Positions 54,561 to 64,000 of a stretch of DNA of 64,000 bases are shown here, one piece after another. The notes under the pieces are model-generated. The model did not search any database, had not been told where the DNA came from, and saw only the letters and a program-made list of their open reading frames with translations. Made by a program: the position numbers and the translations under genes. The stretch's first letter is position 1. Every line of letters begins with the position of its first letter. The DNA comes from Colwellia psychrerythraea 34H (GTDB lineage Bacteria > Pseudomonadota > Gammaproteobacteria > Enterobacterales > Alteromonadaceae). The stretch spans positions 868,001 to 932,000 of the forward strand of contig NC_003910.7 of the NCBI RefSeq assembly GCF_000012325.1. The letters are read 5' to 3'.

Positions 54561-54779
54561 ATGGCTATAATTATCACGTTAGATATCATGCTTGCAAAAC
54601 GTAAAATGAAATTAAAAACGTTGGCAGATAGGGTAGGGGTTACCGCGCAGAATTTATCAATCTTAAAAAATGATAAAGCGCGTGCTATTCGTTTTGATAC
54701 GCTAAATAAATTGTGTAAAGTGCTAGATTGTCAGCCGGGAGATATTTTAACCTATGAGGTAGACAAGGTTGAAGAGTAG
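54561..54779 (+). CDS. small XRE-family (Cro/CI-type) regulator
   Basis: The 72-residue product is essentially one helix-turn-helix (LAKRKMKLKTLADRVGVTAQNLSILKNDKARAI...LNKLCKVLDCQPGDIL), the YozG-like single-domain type. It stands alone between divergent prpE and convergent GNAT genes. Targets are unknown. Confidence 0.85.
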   Translation: MAIIITLDIMLAKRKMKLKTLADRVGVTAQNLSILKNDKARAIRFDTLNKLCKVLDCQPGDILTYEVDKVEE

Positions 54780-54837
54780 GAATACTACTCTTTCTTAGTC
54801 GCTCTTAGTAAAAACACTCACATCACTTGAGCTTAGC

Positions 54838-55383
54838 TTACTTATTTCTCACTGACATTTGATAATGGACGGCATCAAAATCACCAATGGGATCTTCATG
54901 TAAATAAGCTCTGACAAAGTGCATGCCCATTTTTTTCATCACGCCAACCGAAGCTAGATTGTCAGCTACGGCTAGTGCAGAAACATGAGTAACATCGGTA
55001 TTGGCAACTACAGCATCTCTTATCGCTATTGCCGCTTCTGTAGCGTACCCTTTTCCCCAAGTACTTTGGAAAAATCGCCAACCTAACTCTAAATCCTTAG
55101 TATTGGGTGACTCAGTAAAAAATGACATCGGACGGATCAATACCCAACCTAAATACTCATCAGTTACTTTATTTGATACTTGCCAAATTCCCCAGCCTAA
55201 TTCGCTATTCCGGTATTTGTTCATTCTTGGAATAAATACGCTGTTAACCTGCTCTATGCTGGTGGGGTTACCGCCATTAAGAAACTTCATCACTGTTGGA
55301 TCTTGATCTATCTCCCATAATTCTTGGGCATCTTTAGAATCCATTAATCTAAACTTTAGTCGTTCACTATTTTTGATGTACAT
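54838..55383 (-). CDS. RimJ/RimL-type GNAT N-acetyltransferase
   Basis: The 181-residue product has the ERLKFRLMDSKDAQELW start and the acetyl-CoA loop FFQSTWGKGYATEAAIA, followed by the VADNLASVGVMKKMGM strand-helix usual in this subgroup. The start at 55383 has AGGA 7 bp upstream; the longer frame to 55419 runs into a hairpin. The substrate is not known. Confidence 0.82.
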   Translation of the reverse strand: MYIKNSERLKFRLMDSKDAQELWEIDQDPTVMKFLNGGNPTSIEQVNSVFIPRMNKYRNSELGWGIWQVSNKVTDEYLGWVLIRPMSFFTESPNTKDLELGWRFFQSTWGKGYATEAAIAIRDAVVANTDVTHVSALAVADNLASVGVMKKMGMHFVRAYLHEDPIGDFDAVHYQMSVRNK

Positions 55384-55412
55384 AAAATTCCTATTAAAAG
55401 AAGGAGATAAGT

Positions 55413-55446
55413 GAAGCATAACGCATTCTTTTATGCGTTATGCTTC
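55413..55446. other. 14-bp perfect hairpin between uvrA and the GNAT gene
   Basis: GAAGCATAACGCAT, a 6-nt loop, then the exact complement. It lies 30 bp past the uvrA stop on the minus strand. No U run follows, so it may be a processing or stabilising structure rather than a terminator. Confidence 0.7.
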
Positions 55447-55475
55447 GTGCCGTAATCGTTATTAAAGTTACGGCT

Positions 55476-58307
55476 TTATTTTGACGCTAATAAAGGTTTT
55501 AAAAATCGCGCTGTATGTGACGTTTTATGCTTGGCAACTTGTTCAGGAGTACCTGTTACTAAAATTTCACCGCCACCTGCGCCGCCTTCAGGACCTAAGT
55601 CGATAACCCAATCGGCTGTTTTGACAACATCTAAGTTATGCTCAATCACCACAATCGTATTGCCATGATCACGCAAGCGATGAATAACGTTTAATAATTG
55701 TTTTATATCGTGGAAATGCAAACCTGTGGTTGGCTCATCTAAAATATACAACGTTTTGCCGGTATCTCTTTTTGATAACTCTTTTGATAACTTGACTCGT
55801 TGTGCTTCACCGCCCGATAGAGTGATTGCTGACTGCCCTAGTTTGATATAGCCTAAACCAACATCGAGTAAGGTTTGCAACTTACGATTAATCGCAGGAA
55901 TAGCTTTGAAAAAGTCAAAAGCATCTTCAATGGTTAAGTCTAATACTTGATGAATATTTTTACCTTTGTATAAAACTTCTAACGTTTCGCGGTTATAACG
56001 TTTACTTTTACATACATCACACGGTACATAAACATCAGGTAAAAAGTGCATTTCTACCTTGATCATGCCGTCACCTTGACAGGCTTCACAACGTCCACCT
56101 TTAACATTAAAGCTAAATCGTCCTGCTTTATAACCTCGAGAACGTGACTCTTGTGTCGCAGAGAAAATATCGCGCACGGCCGTAAATATGCCAGTGTATG
56201 TCGCGGGATTTGAGCGTGGGGTTCGGCCTATTGGACTTTGATCAATCTCGATAACTTTATCTAATAGTTCTAAACCATGAATGCTTTTGTAAGGAGCTGG
56301 TTCATCAACCGTTGCACCATTAAGCTCGATATGCGCTAATTTATATAACGTATCGTTAATAAGTGTGGATTTACCTGAGCCCGACACGCCAGTTACACAG
56401 GTCATTAAACCGGTAGGAATGACTAAGTCGACATTTTTTAAATTATTACCGGTAGCGCCTTTGAGCTTAACGACATTCTTTTTATCAAAAGCATGACGCT
56501 GTTTAGGTATTTCAATTCGTTCTACGCCAGAAAGGTATTTCCCCGTTAAAGACTCTTTACAATTGAGTATGTCATCCACGGTGCCTTGCGCGATAATTTC
56601 ACCGCCATGTACACCAGCGCCTGGGCCAATATCCACCACAAAATCTGCCGCGCGAATAGCATCTTCATCATGTTCAACCACAATAACGGTATTACCTAAA
56701 TCACGGAGATGTATCAAGGTGCCAAGTAAGCGTTCATTATCACGTTGATGAAGGCCAATAGAGGGTTCATCTAAAACATACATGACACCAACCAAACCTG
56801 CGCCGATTTGACTAGCAAGACGTATTCGCTGTGCTTCACCGCCAGATAGGGTGTTTGCGCCACGTGACAAATTGAGATAATTAAGGCCAACGTTCACTAA
56901 AAATCCTAAACGTTCGTTTACTTCTTTTAATATTTTTTCAGCAACTTGTGCTTTCTGGCCTGTGAGGGTTAAACCTTGAAAAAACTTGAGGGCATCACTA
57001 ATGGAAAATTCAGCCACGACAGTGAGTGGTGTATCTTCGATAAAAACATTGCGAGCTTCTAAGCGTAATCGACTACCATTACAATCCGGACAATGTTGTG
57101 AATTAAGGTATTTTCCTAGCTCTTCACGTACCGAATTTGACTCCGTTTCTTTATAACGGCGTTGCATATTATTGATGATGCCTTCAAAAGGATGCTTACG
57201 CACCACAACATCACCACGGTCGTTCATGTATTTAAATTCAATTTCTTGCTCATCACTACCATAAAGCACAACTTTTTGGGCTTTAGCGGATAACTTATTA
57301 AACGGTTTATCAACGGGGAATTTATAATGATCGGCAAGGGCTTGCAGCATTTGAAAGTAATAAAAATTACGTTTATCCCAGCCACGAACTGCGCCGCCGG
57401 CAAGACTTAACTCTGCATTGGCAATAACGCGAGAGCTATCAAAGTACTGTTCAATACCTAAACCATCACAGGTTTGACAAGCACCAGCAGGATTATTAAA
57501 AGAGAACAAACGTGGCTCTAACTCTTGCATGCTGTAACCACAATGTGGACACGCAAAGTTAGCTGAGAAAATAAGTTCTTCACGGTCCGGCTCATCCATA
57601 AAAGCGACTTTGGCAGTCCCAGAAGTTAACGTTAAGGTCGTTTCAAAAGATTCTGAAAGTCGTAATTGAATATCTTCACGCACTTTTATACGGTCAACGA
57701 CAACTTCTATAGTGTGTTTTTTATGTAATTCTAACGGTGGTGGATCAGATAAGTCACAAACTTCCCCGTCAATACGCGCACGAATAAAGCCTTGGGCAGC
57801 TAAGTTATCAAGAAGCTTTACATGTTCGCCTTTACGGTCTTGTATAATAGGCGCGAGTAGCATCACTTTTGTGCCTTCTTCAAGTTCTAAAACTTTATCA
57901 ACCATTTGTGAAACTGTTTGTGCCGCTAGTGCTTGACCATGCTCTGGACAACGAGGTTCACCAACTCTGGCATAAAGCAAACGCAAATAATCGTATATCT
58001 CAGTGATGGTACCTACGGTTGAGCGCGGGTTGTGAGATGTTGACTTTTGCTCGATGGAGATAGCGGGCGATAAACCTTCAATATGATCAACATCAGGCTT
58101 TTCCATTAAAGATAAAAATTGACGCGCATAAGCTGAAAGCGATTCTACATAACGACGTTGTCCCTCAGCGTAGAGTGTATCAAAGGCAAGAGAAGATTTT
58201 CCTGAACCAGAAAGGCCGGTAATGACCACGAGTTTATCTCGAGGTATAGTTAAACTAATGTCTTTGAGGTTGTGTGTGCGAGCCCCTCTGACTTCAATAT
58301 TCTTCAT
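55476..58307 (-). CDS. uvrA: UvrA, excinuclease ABC subunit A
   Basis: The 943-residue protein has two ABC ATPase modules. The first Walker A is GLSGSGKSS (31-39) and the second GVSGSGKST. The signatures are [16 protein letters not shown] and [15 protein letters not shown], and the zinc sites are CPHCGY...CQTCDG and CEACQGDG...CDVC. It recognises DNA damage in nucleotide excision repair with UvrB. The order uvrA then divergent MFS gene is common in gammaproteobacteria. I found no convincing LexA box upstream. Confidence 0.98.
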   Translation of the reverse strand: MKNIEVRGARTHNLKDISLTIPRDKLVVITGLSGSGKSSLAFDTLYAEGQRRYVESLSAYARQFLSLMEKPDVDHIEGLSPAISIEQKSTSHNPRSTVGTITEIYDYLRLLYARVGEPRCPEHGQALAAQTVSQMVDKVLELEEGTKVMLLAPIIQDRKGEHVKLLDNLAAQGFIRARIDGEVCDLSDPPPLELHKKHTIEVVVDRIKVREDIQLRLSESFETTLTLTSGTAKVAFMDEPDREELIFSANFACPHCGYSMQELEPRLFSFNNPAGACQTCDGLGIEQYFDSSRVIANAELSLAGGAVRGWDKRNFYYFQMLQALADHYKFPVDKPFNKLSAKAQKVVLYGSDEQEIEFKYMNDRGDVVVRKHPFEGIINNMQRRYKETESNSVREELGKYLNSQHCPDCNGSRLRLEARNVFIEDTPLTVVAEFSISDALKFFQGLTLTGQKAQVAEKILKEVNERLGFLVNVGLNYLNLSRGANTLSGGEAQRIRLASQIGAGLVGVMYVLDEPSIGLHQRDNERLLGTLIHLRDLGNTVIVVEHDEDAIRAADFVVDIGPGAGVHGGEIIAQGTVDDILNCKESLTGKYLSGVERIEIPKQRHAFDKKNVVKLKGATGNNLKNVDLVIPTGLMTCVTGVSGSGKSTLINDTLYKLAHIELNGATVDEPAPYKSIHGLELLDKVIEIDQSPIGRTPRSNPATYTGIFTAVRDIFSATQESRSRGYKAGRFSFNVKGGRCEACQGDGMIKVEMHFLPDVYVPCDVCKSKRYNRETLEVLYKGKNIHQVLDLTIEDAFDFFKAIPAINRKLQTLLDVGLGYIKLGQSAITLSGGEAQRVKLSKELSKRDTGKTLYILDEPTTGLHFHDIKQLLNVIHRLRDHGNTIVVIEHNLDVVKTADWVIDLGPEGGAGGGEILVTGTPEQVAKHKTSHTARFLKPLLASK

Positions 58308-58454
58308 GCGTTTTTAACTCAAATAGCGATAAAATAGAACCGACGATTATGTCATAGAATTTACAGTATAAAAACTAATCTAGGGCATAATATGAAAATT
58401 AAACTGTTTATTTTTACAGTGTTCTGTTGGCACTGTAGGAAAGGAAAAAATGGT

Positions 58455-58700
58455 AATACCAAGCACATTAATAAATCGACTAATTAGCGAGAATTAAAAG
58501 GTTTAGAGGCAAGGTATTGATTGAATAAAATGGCTATTCAGGAGAATATTCTCAGGATAATTGCTCCTGCATTATCTAATAAGGTACTTCCTGTACCGTC
58601 TGCATTCTCTAAGAAGCTATATCCATGTAGCGTCCTTGTCGAAATCAATAACGATGAATAAAACGTTTATAATTCCAGCTGAATTAAGCATATTGAGATT
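58455..58700. repeat. degenerate palindromic repeat between uvrA and yajR
   Basis: About 245 bp beginning ATACCAAGCACATTAATAAA. It contains GAGGCAAGGTATTGATTGAA, GTCCTTGTCGAAATCAATAACG and AATTCCAGCTGAATTAAGCAT, blocks shared with copies A2-A4. Inner hairpins resemble those at 45026-45080. It fills most of the 58308-58821 gap. Confidence 0.65.
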
Positions 58701-58821
58701 GTTTGTGTATTGCGCTTAACACCTTGTTTTCATTGTGGGGATTTTGTTGTGCTTCTTGGCGTGGTAAACTACTCGCAATTTTTTCCGATTTCTTCATCTA
58801 TTTTTAGGTTTCAGCAACGTT

Positions 58822-60186
58822 ATGAGTGTTTCAGGTTTAAACCGTATTGAGAAAAAAGCCGCCTTTTCCTTAGCCAGTGTCTTTGGCGTGCGCATGTTAG
58901 GCTTGTTCATGATCTTACCCGTATTCGCCATTTATGGTGAACAACTAACGGGTTATAGTCCCATTTGGTTAGGATTAGCCATTGGTGCCTATGGATTAAC
59001 GCAAGCTTTATTGCAAATCCCTATGGGCATTCTTTCGGATAAATATGGCAGGAAACCGGTAATTCTTGCCGGCTTAGTGGTCTTTCTCATCGGTAGTATT
59101 GTTGCGGCAATGTCTGACACTATTTATGGTGTTGTGCTCGGTCGAGCAATTCAGGGGATGGGTGCTATTGCTAGTGCAATACTTGCTTTAGCTGCTGATT
59201 TAAGTCGAGAAGAACAGCGACCTAAAGTCATGGCAACCATTGGTATGTTTATCGGTTTATCATTTACCTTTGCTATGATTTTAGGACCAATAGTTGCTGA
59301 TGCCTTTGGTTTAAGTGGCTTATTTTGGTTTACAGGGCTATTGACTACCTTTGCCATGGCGATGATTCAATTTATGGTGCCAAACTCAGTGAATAAAGCA
59401 CCGCGTGGCGATAACGTTGCCTTGCCTGAGCAAATTACTCGTTTGATTCGCCACCCACAATTATCCCGTTTAAATTGGGGCGTTTTCATTCTACATATGA
59501 CACTGACGGCCTGTTTTATTACTTTGCCTAAACAGTTTGTCGCTAGTGGTTTATCTCTTGAAGACCATTGGCAAATTTACTTACCTACTTTATTAGGTTC
59601 TTTCTTTTTAATGGTGCCATTTATGATTTTTGCCATTAAAAAACAGAAAGAAAAACCCATGTTCAGTGCGGCTATTACACTATTGGCCATAGCTTTATTT
59701 TTACTTTGGTTATTACCTAGTGGTTTCTGGAGCCTAGTGCTGTCAGTTGTACTATTTTTCACAGCTTTTAACTATTTAGAGGCAACCATGCCGTCAATCT
59801 TATCACGTATAGCACCTGCTGGCGTTAAAGGTAGTGCTATGGGGATATATTCAAGCAGCCAGTTTTTAGGTGCTTTTGTTGGTGGTATTCTGGGTGGTTT
59901 TATAGCGAGCCAATATGGCGAGCAAACCATCTTCTTAGTGATGACAATAGTAACGGTTATCTGGTTGGGATTAAGCTTTGGTATGCAGTCATTGAAAAAA
60001 TCAAAAAGTTTTAGTTTTGCCACCAATATTACCTGTGAAGAAGAAGCTGATAAAATGGCCGACCAATTAATCAATATGCCCGGTGTTATCGAAGCAACCC
60101 TAGTGCACACCGAGGCAGTCGCTTATTTAAAGGTTGATGTTAAAACGGTGGATTTACTCGCCATTAAAGCGTTACTTCAAAGTTAG
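58822..60186 (+). CDS. yajR: YajR-like MFS transporter with C-terminal YAM domain
   Basis: The 454-residue product has twelve predicted transmembrane segments, the MFS motif A (GILSDKYGRKP) and the GRAIQGMGAIASAILALAADL helix. It ends with a ferredoxin-like cytosolic domain (about 395-454, ADKMADQLINMPGVIEATLV...YLKVDV), the YAM domain of YajR. It is a proton-coupled exporter family; the substrate is unknown. ssb, which often follows, is absent here. Confidence 0.85.
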   Translation: MSVSGLNRIEKKAAFSLASVFGVRMLGLFMILPVFAIYGEQLTGYSPIWLGLAIGAYGLTQALLQIPMGILSDKYGRKPVILAGLVVFLIGSIVAAMSDTIYGVVLGRAIQGMGAIASAILALAADLSREEQRPKVMATIGMFIGLSFTFAMILGPIVADAFGLSGLFWFTGLLTTFAMAMIQFMVPNSVNKAPRGDNVALPEQITRLIRHPQLSRLNWGVFILHMTLTACFITLPKQFVASGLSLEDHWQIYLPTLLGSFFLMVPFMIFAIKKQKEKPMFSAAITLLAIALFLLWLLPSGFWSLVLSVVLFFTAFNYLEATMPSILSRIAPAGVKGSAMGIYSSSQFLGAFVGGILGGFIASQYGEQTIFLVMTIVTVIWLGLSFGMQSLKKSKSFSFATNITCEEEADKMADQLINMPGVIEATLVHTEAVAYLKVDVKTVDLLAIKALLQS

Positions 60187-60320
60187 ACTACAGAAATAAT
60201 CCTCTGTTGAAGGTGTTCGCGATACCTGAATTTTATACGACTATCAGCGAGCATCTCTCAGCAATATATTAAAAGCACGCTAAACTAAAGTTTATCTTAA
60301 ACAATTTAGCGGTGACTATT

Positions 60321-60536
60321 ATGTCTGAACACCACACTTACAAAAAAATTGAAATGGTTGGCTCATCTAAAAATAGTATTGAAGATGCTATTGAAAATGC
60401 CTTGGCAGAGTGTAACAAATCAATCAATAATATGGATTGGTTTGAGGTCATAGAAACCCGAGGTCATATAGTTAATGGTGCTGTCGGCCATTACCAAGTT
60501 ACCTTGAAAATTGGCTTTAAAATAGCGTCAAGTTAA
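60321..60536 (+). CDS. dodecin-like flavin-binding protein
   Basis: The 71-residue product is a small dodecin with YKKIEMVGSSKNSIEDAIENAL, the aromatic NNMDWFEVIETRGHIV stretch (Trp that stacks flavin) and VTLKIGFKI. Dodecins form dodecameric flavin stores. The ATG at 60321 is preferred over a GTG three codons earlier, because GGTGA lies 6 bp upstream. Confidence 0.9.
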   Translation: MSEHHTYKKIEMVGSSKNSIEDAIENALAECNKSINNMDWFEVIETRGHIVNGAVGHYQVTLKIGFKIASS

Positions 60537-60566
60537 CTGGATTTTACTAAATTTTGCATTTTTAGT

Positions 60567-61052
60567 TTATTTTAACGTAACGATGTAATCTTCAAGTTTA
60601 TTGCTACCGAGCATGACTTCTATATCATCATCTAGCTGTTTACCTATTAATGCTATTCCCATAGGTGATTGCGGTGTTATCACCGTGATATTTTGTTGAG
60701 CTAGCTGACAGCGAAACCCTCCGGCAGCAGGCCCTATAAAGAACCAATGGTTGGTGTCTGAATCAGTGGATAATTGTACCAGGGCGCCTAAAGCGATATA
60801 GCTCTCGCTATTGAATTCAATTAGTTCAAGCGCTTTATAGGCATCGATAGCGTGCTGGAACTCAATCACTCGCTTAGACTGTCCTTCAGCCAAATAACTC
60901 GCCTCTATCGCTAGCGTATCATATTGTGTTTCAGCAACACTTTGATCATCAACCGCAGCGGCATGAGCTTCGTTTGCAGCATCAATAGCTTGTTGCAGCT
61001 GTTTCGAGAGTGCAGTGACAACAAGGTCAGCTAGCTGTTTCTTATTAGGCAT
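60567..61052 (-). CDS. GreA/GreB-family transcript cleavage-like factor
   Basis: The 161-residue product has an N-terminal coiled coil (about 5-78) with an acidic stretch (DDQSVAETQYDTLAIEA) where Gre factors hold their tip. The C-terminal FKBP-like Gre domain includes ITPQSPMGIALIGKQLDDDIEV. The core differs from true GreA and GreB, so this is a paralogue acting at the RNA polymerase secondary channel. Confidence 0.75.
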   Translation of the reverse strand: MPNKKQLADLVVTALSKQLQQAIDAANEAHAAAVDDQSVAETQYDTLAIEASYLAEGQSKRVIEFQHAIDAYKALELIEFNSESYIALGALVQLSTDSDTNHWFFIGPAAGGFRCQLAQQNITVITPQSPMGIALIGKQLDDDIEVMLGSNKLEDYIVTLK

Positions 61053-61205
61053 ATAGTCTTATGTAATCGTTATTTTAAATGTTTGTGGTATGCAGAGGTC
61101 GTTATTTCGTTAGCTCAGTTTTAGCGAGGCGATTTTATCATAACTTGTGTTTTTGTCTAAATGTCAGTAAATTAATAACACTATAACAACTGGTACGACC
61201 AATAG

Positions 61206-63260
<2,055 letters not shown>

Positions 63261-63385
63261 GCCTATTTGGATGAAATCAACACCTTAATGCGAAGATAGC
63301 TGTAGTGAACCGAAGAAAAACCCTATATTTCTTCGGTTTATTATTGATATACTGTCGTGAATTAATTTTTTTTAGATAGAGCACA

Positions 63386-64000
63386 GTGCAAGAAATAATT
63401 GTCGATAGTGGTGATATTGAATTCCTTACCACGCCTAAAGAATATAAGCAGCAGTTGTTGTCCCTTATTGAATGCGCACGTCAGCGTATTTTCATTACTG
63501 CCTTATATCTACAAGATGATGAGGCAGGTAGAGAGATCCTCCATGCCTTATACCAAGCTAAAGCTAATTTCCCAACAATAGAGATTAATATCTTTGTTGA
63601 TTTTAACCGTGGACAACGTGGTTTAATTGGTGAAAAGGCAAGCTTAGGTAACCGTGCACTTTATTTGAAATTAGCACATGAGTATCCTCACACCGTTAAT
63701 ATCTATGGTGTTGCTGTTAAGCGAAAAGAAGTCTTTGGGGTTTTACACCTAAAAGGCATGGTTTTCGATGAGAAGCTTTTCTATACAGGCGCAAGTATCA
63801 ATGATATTTATCTACATCAAGGTGAGCGATATCGTTTAGATCGCTACTGTACTATCAATAGCGCAGCATTAGCCGATAGTTTTTGCCACTACTTATCTGA
63901 TACTTTTATTGATTCAGGTCTGGCGCCACTTCTTAATCAAGAATGGTTACCTGATGCGGTAGAACAAAAGAAAAATCTGATCGCATTAAAACTTCAGCTA
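63386..64000 (+). CDS. pssA: PssA, CDP-diacylglycerol-serine O-phosphatidyltransferase, 5' part
   Basis: The GTG start at 63386 opens 205 codons that run off the window. The first phospholipase-D-type motif is seen as LHLKGMVFDEKLFYTGASIND (HxK), after the FVDFNRGQRGLIG block typical of the gammaproteobacterial PssA. It makes phosphatidylserine, the precursor of phosphatidylethanolamine. E. coli PssA is 451 residues, so slightly over half is missing. Confidence 0.9.
   Translation, partial: MQEIIVDSGDIEFLTTPKEYKQQLLSLIECARQRIFITALYLQDDEAGREILHALYQAKANFPTIEINIFVDFNRGQRGLIGEKASLGNRALYLKLAHEYPHTVNIYGVAVKRKEVFGVLHLKGMVFDEKLFYTGASINDIYLHQGERYRLDRYCTINSAALADSFCHYLSDTFIDSGLAPLLNQEWLPDAVEQKKNLIALKLQL

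Noticed and set aside
58320..58440. possible LexA (SOS) box upstream of uvrA
   Set aside because: Only half-sites (ACAGTATA, CTGTTGG) are present; no CTGT-N8-ACAG pair.

Overview
The window reads as chromosomal DNA of an AT-rich marine gammaproteobacterium, most likely of the Alteromonadales and probably Colwellia or a relative. This is inferred from an EF-G paralogue of the Vibrio/Shewanella type, a YajR-type MFS gene next to uvrA, hut and pqq clusters, and abundant short palindromic repeats. No taxonomic search was possible.

Layout. 1-3.4 kb: the 3' end of a NorR-like activator, a small membrane protein, a LysR regulator and a secreted M20 amidohydrolase. 3.9-9.3 kb: a complete minus-strand PQQ cluster, pqqA-B-C-D-E-F. 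It includes a 23-residue pqqA, and a mobile-looking repeat lies between pqqB and pqqC. A proline iminopeptidase gene lies just upstream. 10.8-15.8 kb: the S10 ribosomal operon (rpsJ to rpsQ, minus strand) with an S10-type leader attenuator. The spc operon does not follow. Instead the 3' end of rpsQ and its terminator are duplicated. 16.8-18.9 kb: an EF-G paralogue in the opposite direction.

18.96-34.17 kb: a 15.2-kb integrated element bounded by a 30-bp direct repeat that lies in the EF-G gene terminator. Its core is a filamentous phage (inovirus) genome on the minus strand: regulator, RstA-like Rep, ssDNA-binding-like protein, coat protein, adsorption protein, DUF2523/pVI-like protein, a tiny membrane peptide, and Zot. 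A CI-like repressor is divergent. Cargo surrounds the core. At the left end is a SIR2-like/SEC-C protein, a candidate phage-defence effector. Between the convergent Zot and coiled-coil genes is a 44-bp tandem repeat. To the right are a secreted basic protein, a broken integrase cut by an IS3-family element, an integron-type gene cassette with a recognisable attC site, an unrecognised three-gene module behind a (TAG)6 tract, and the intact tyrosine integrase beside attR. Paired AAAATACCC motifs at both ends look like integrase arm sites.

34.2-64 kb is mostly ordinary chromosome. It holds a spermidine-synthase-like methyltransferase, a GNAT/thioesterase fusion, an NTF2-like secreted protein, a YeeZ-like epimerase and dusC. 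Next come histidine utilisation genes (hutH, hutU, hutC, hutI with a palindromic HutC-type operator) and a three-gene operon of a cupredoxin, a GGDEF/EAL protein and an outer-membrane barrel. The rest are ugpQ, rluF, prpE, an XRE regulator, a GNAT gene, uvrA, yajR, a dodecin, a GreA/B-like factor, fadH, and the 5' part of pssA running off the end. Several copies of a 265-315-bp element with 24-bp inverted termini are scattered through the chromosomal part; none was seen inside the prophage.
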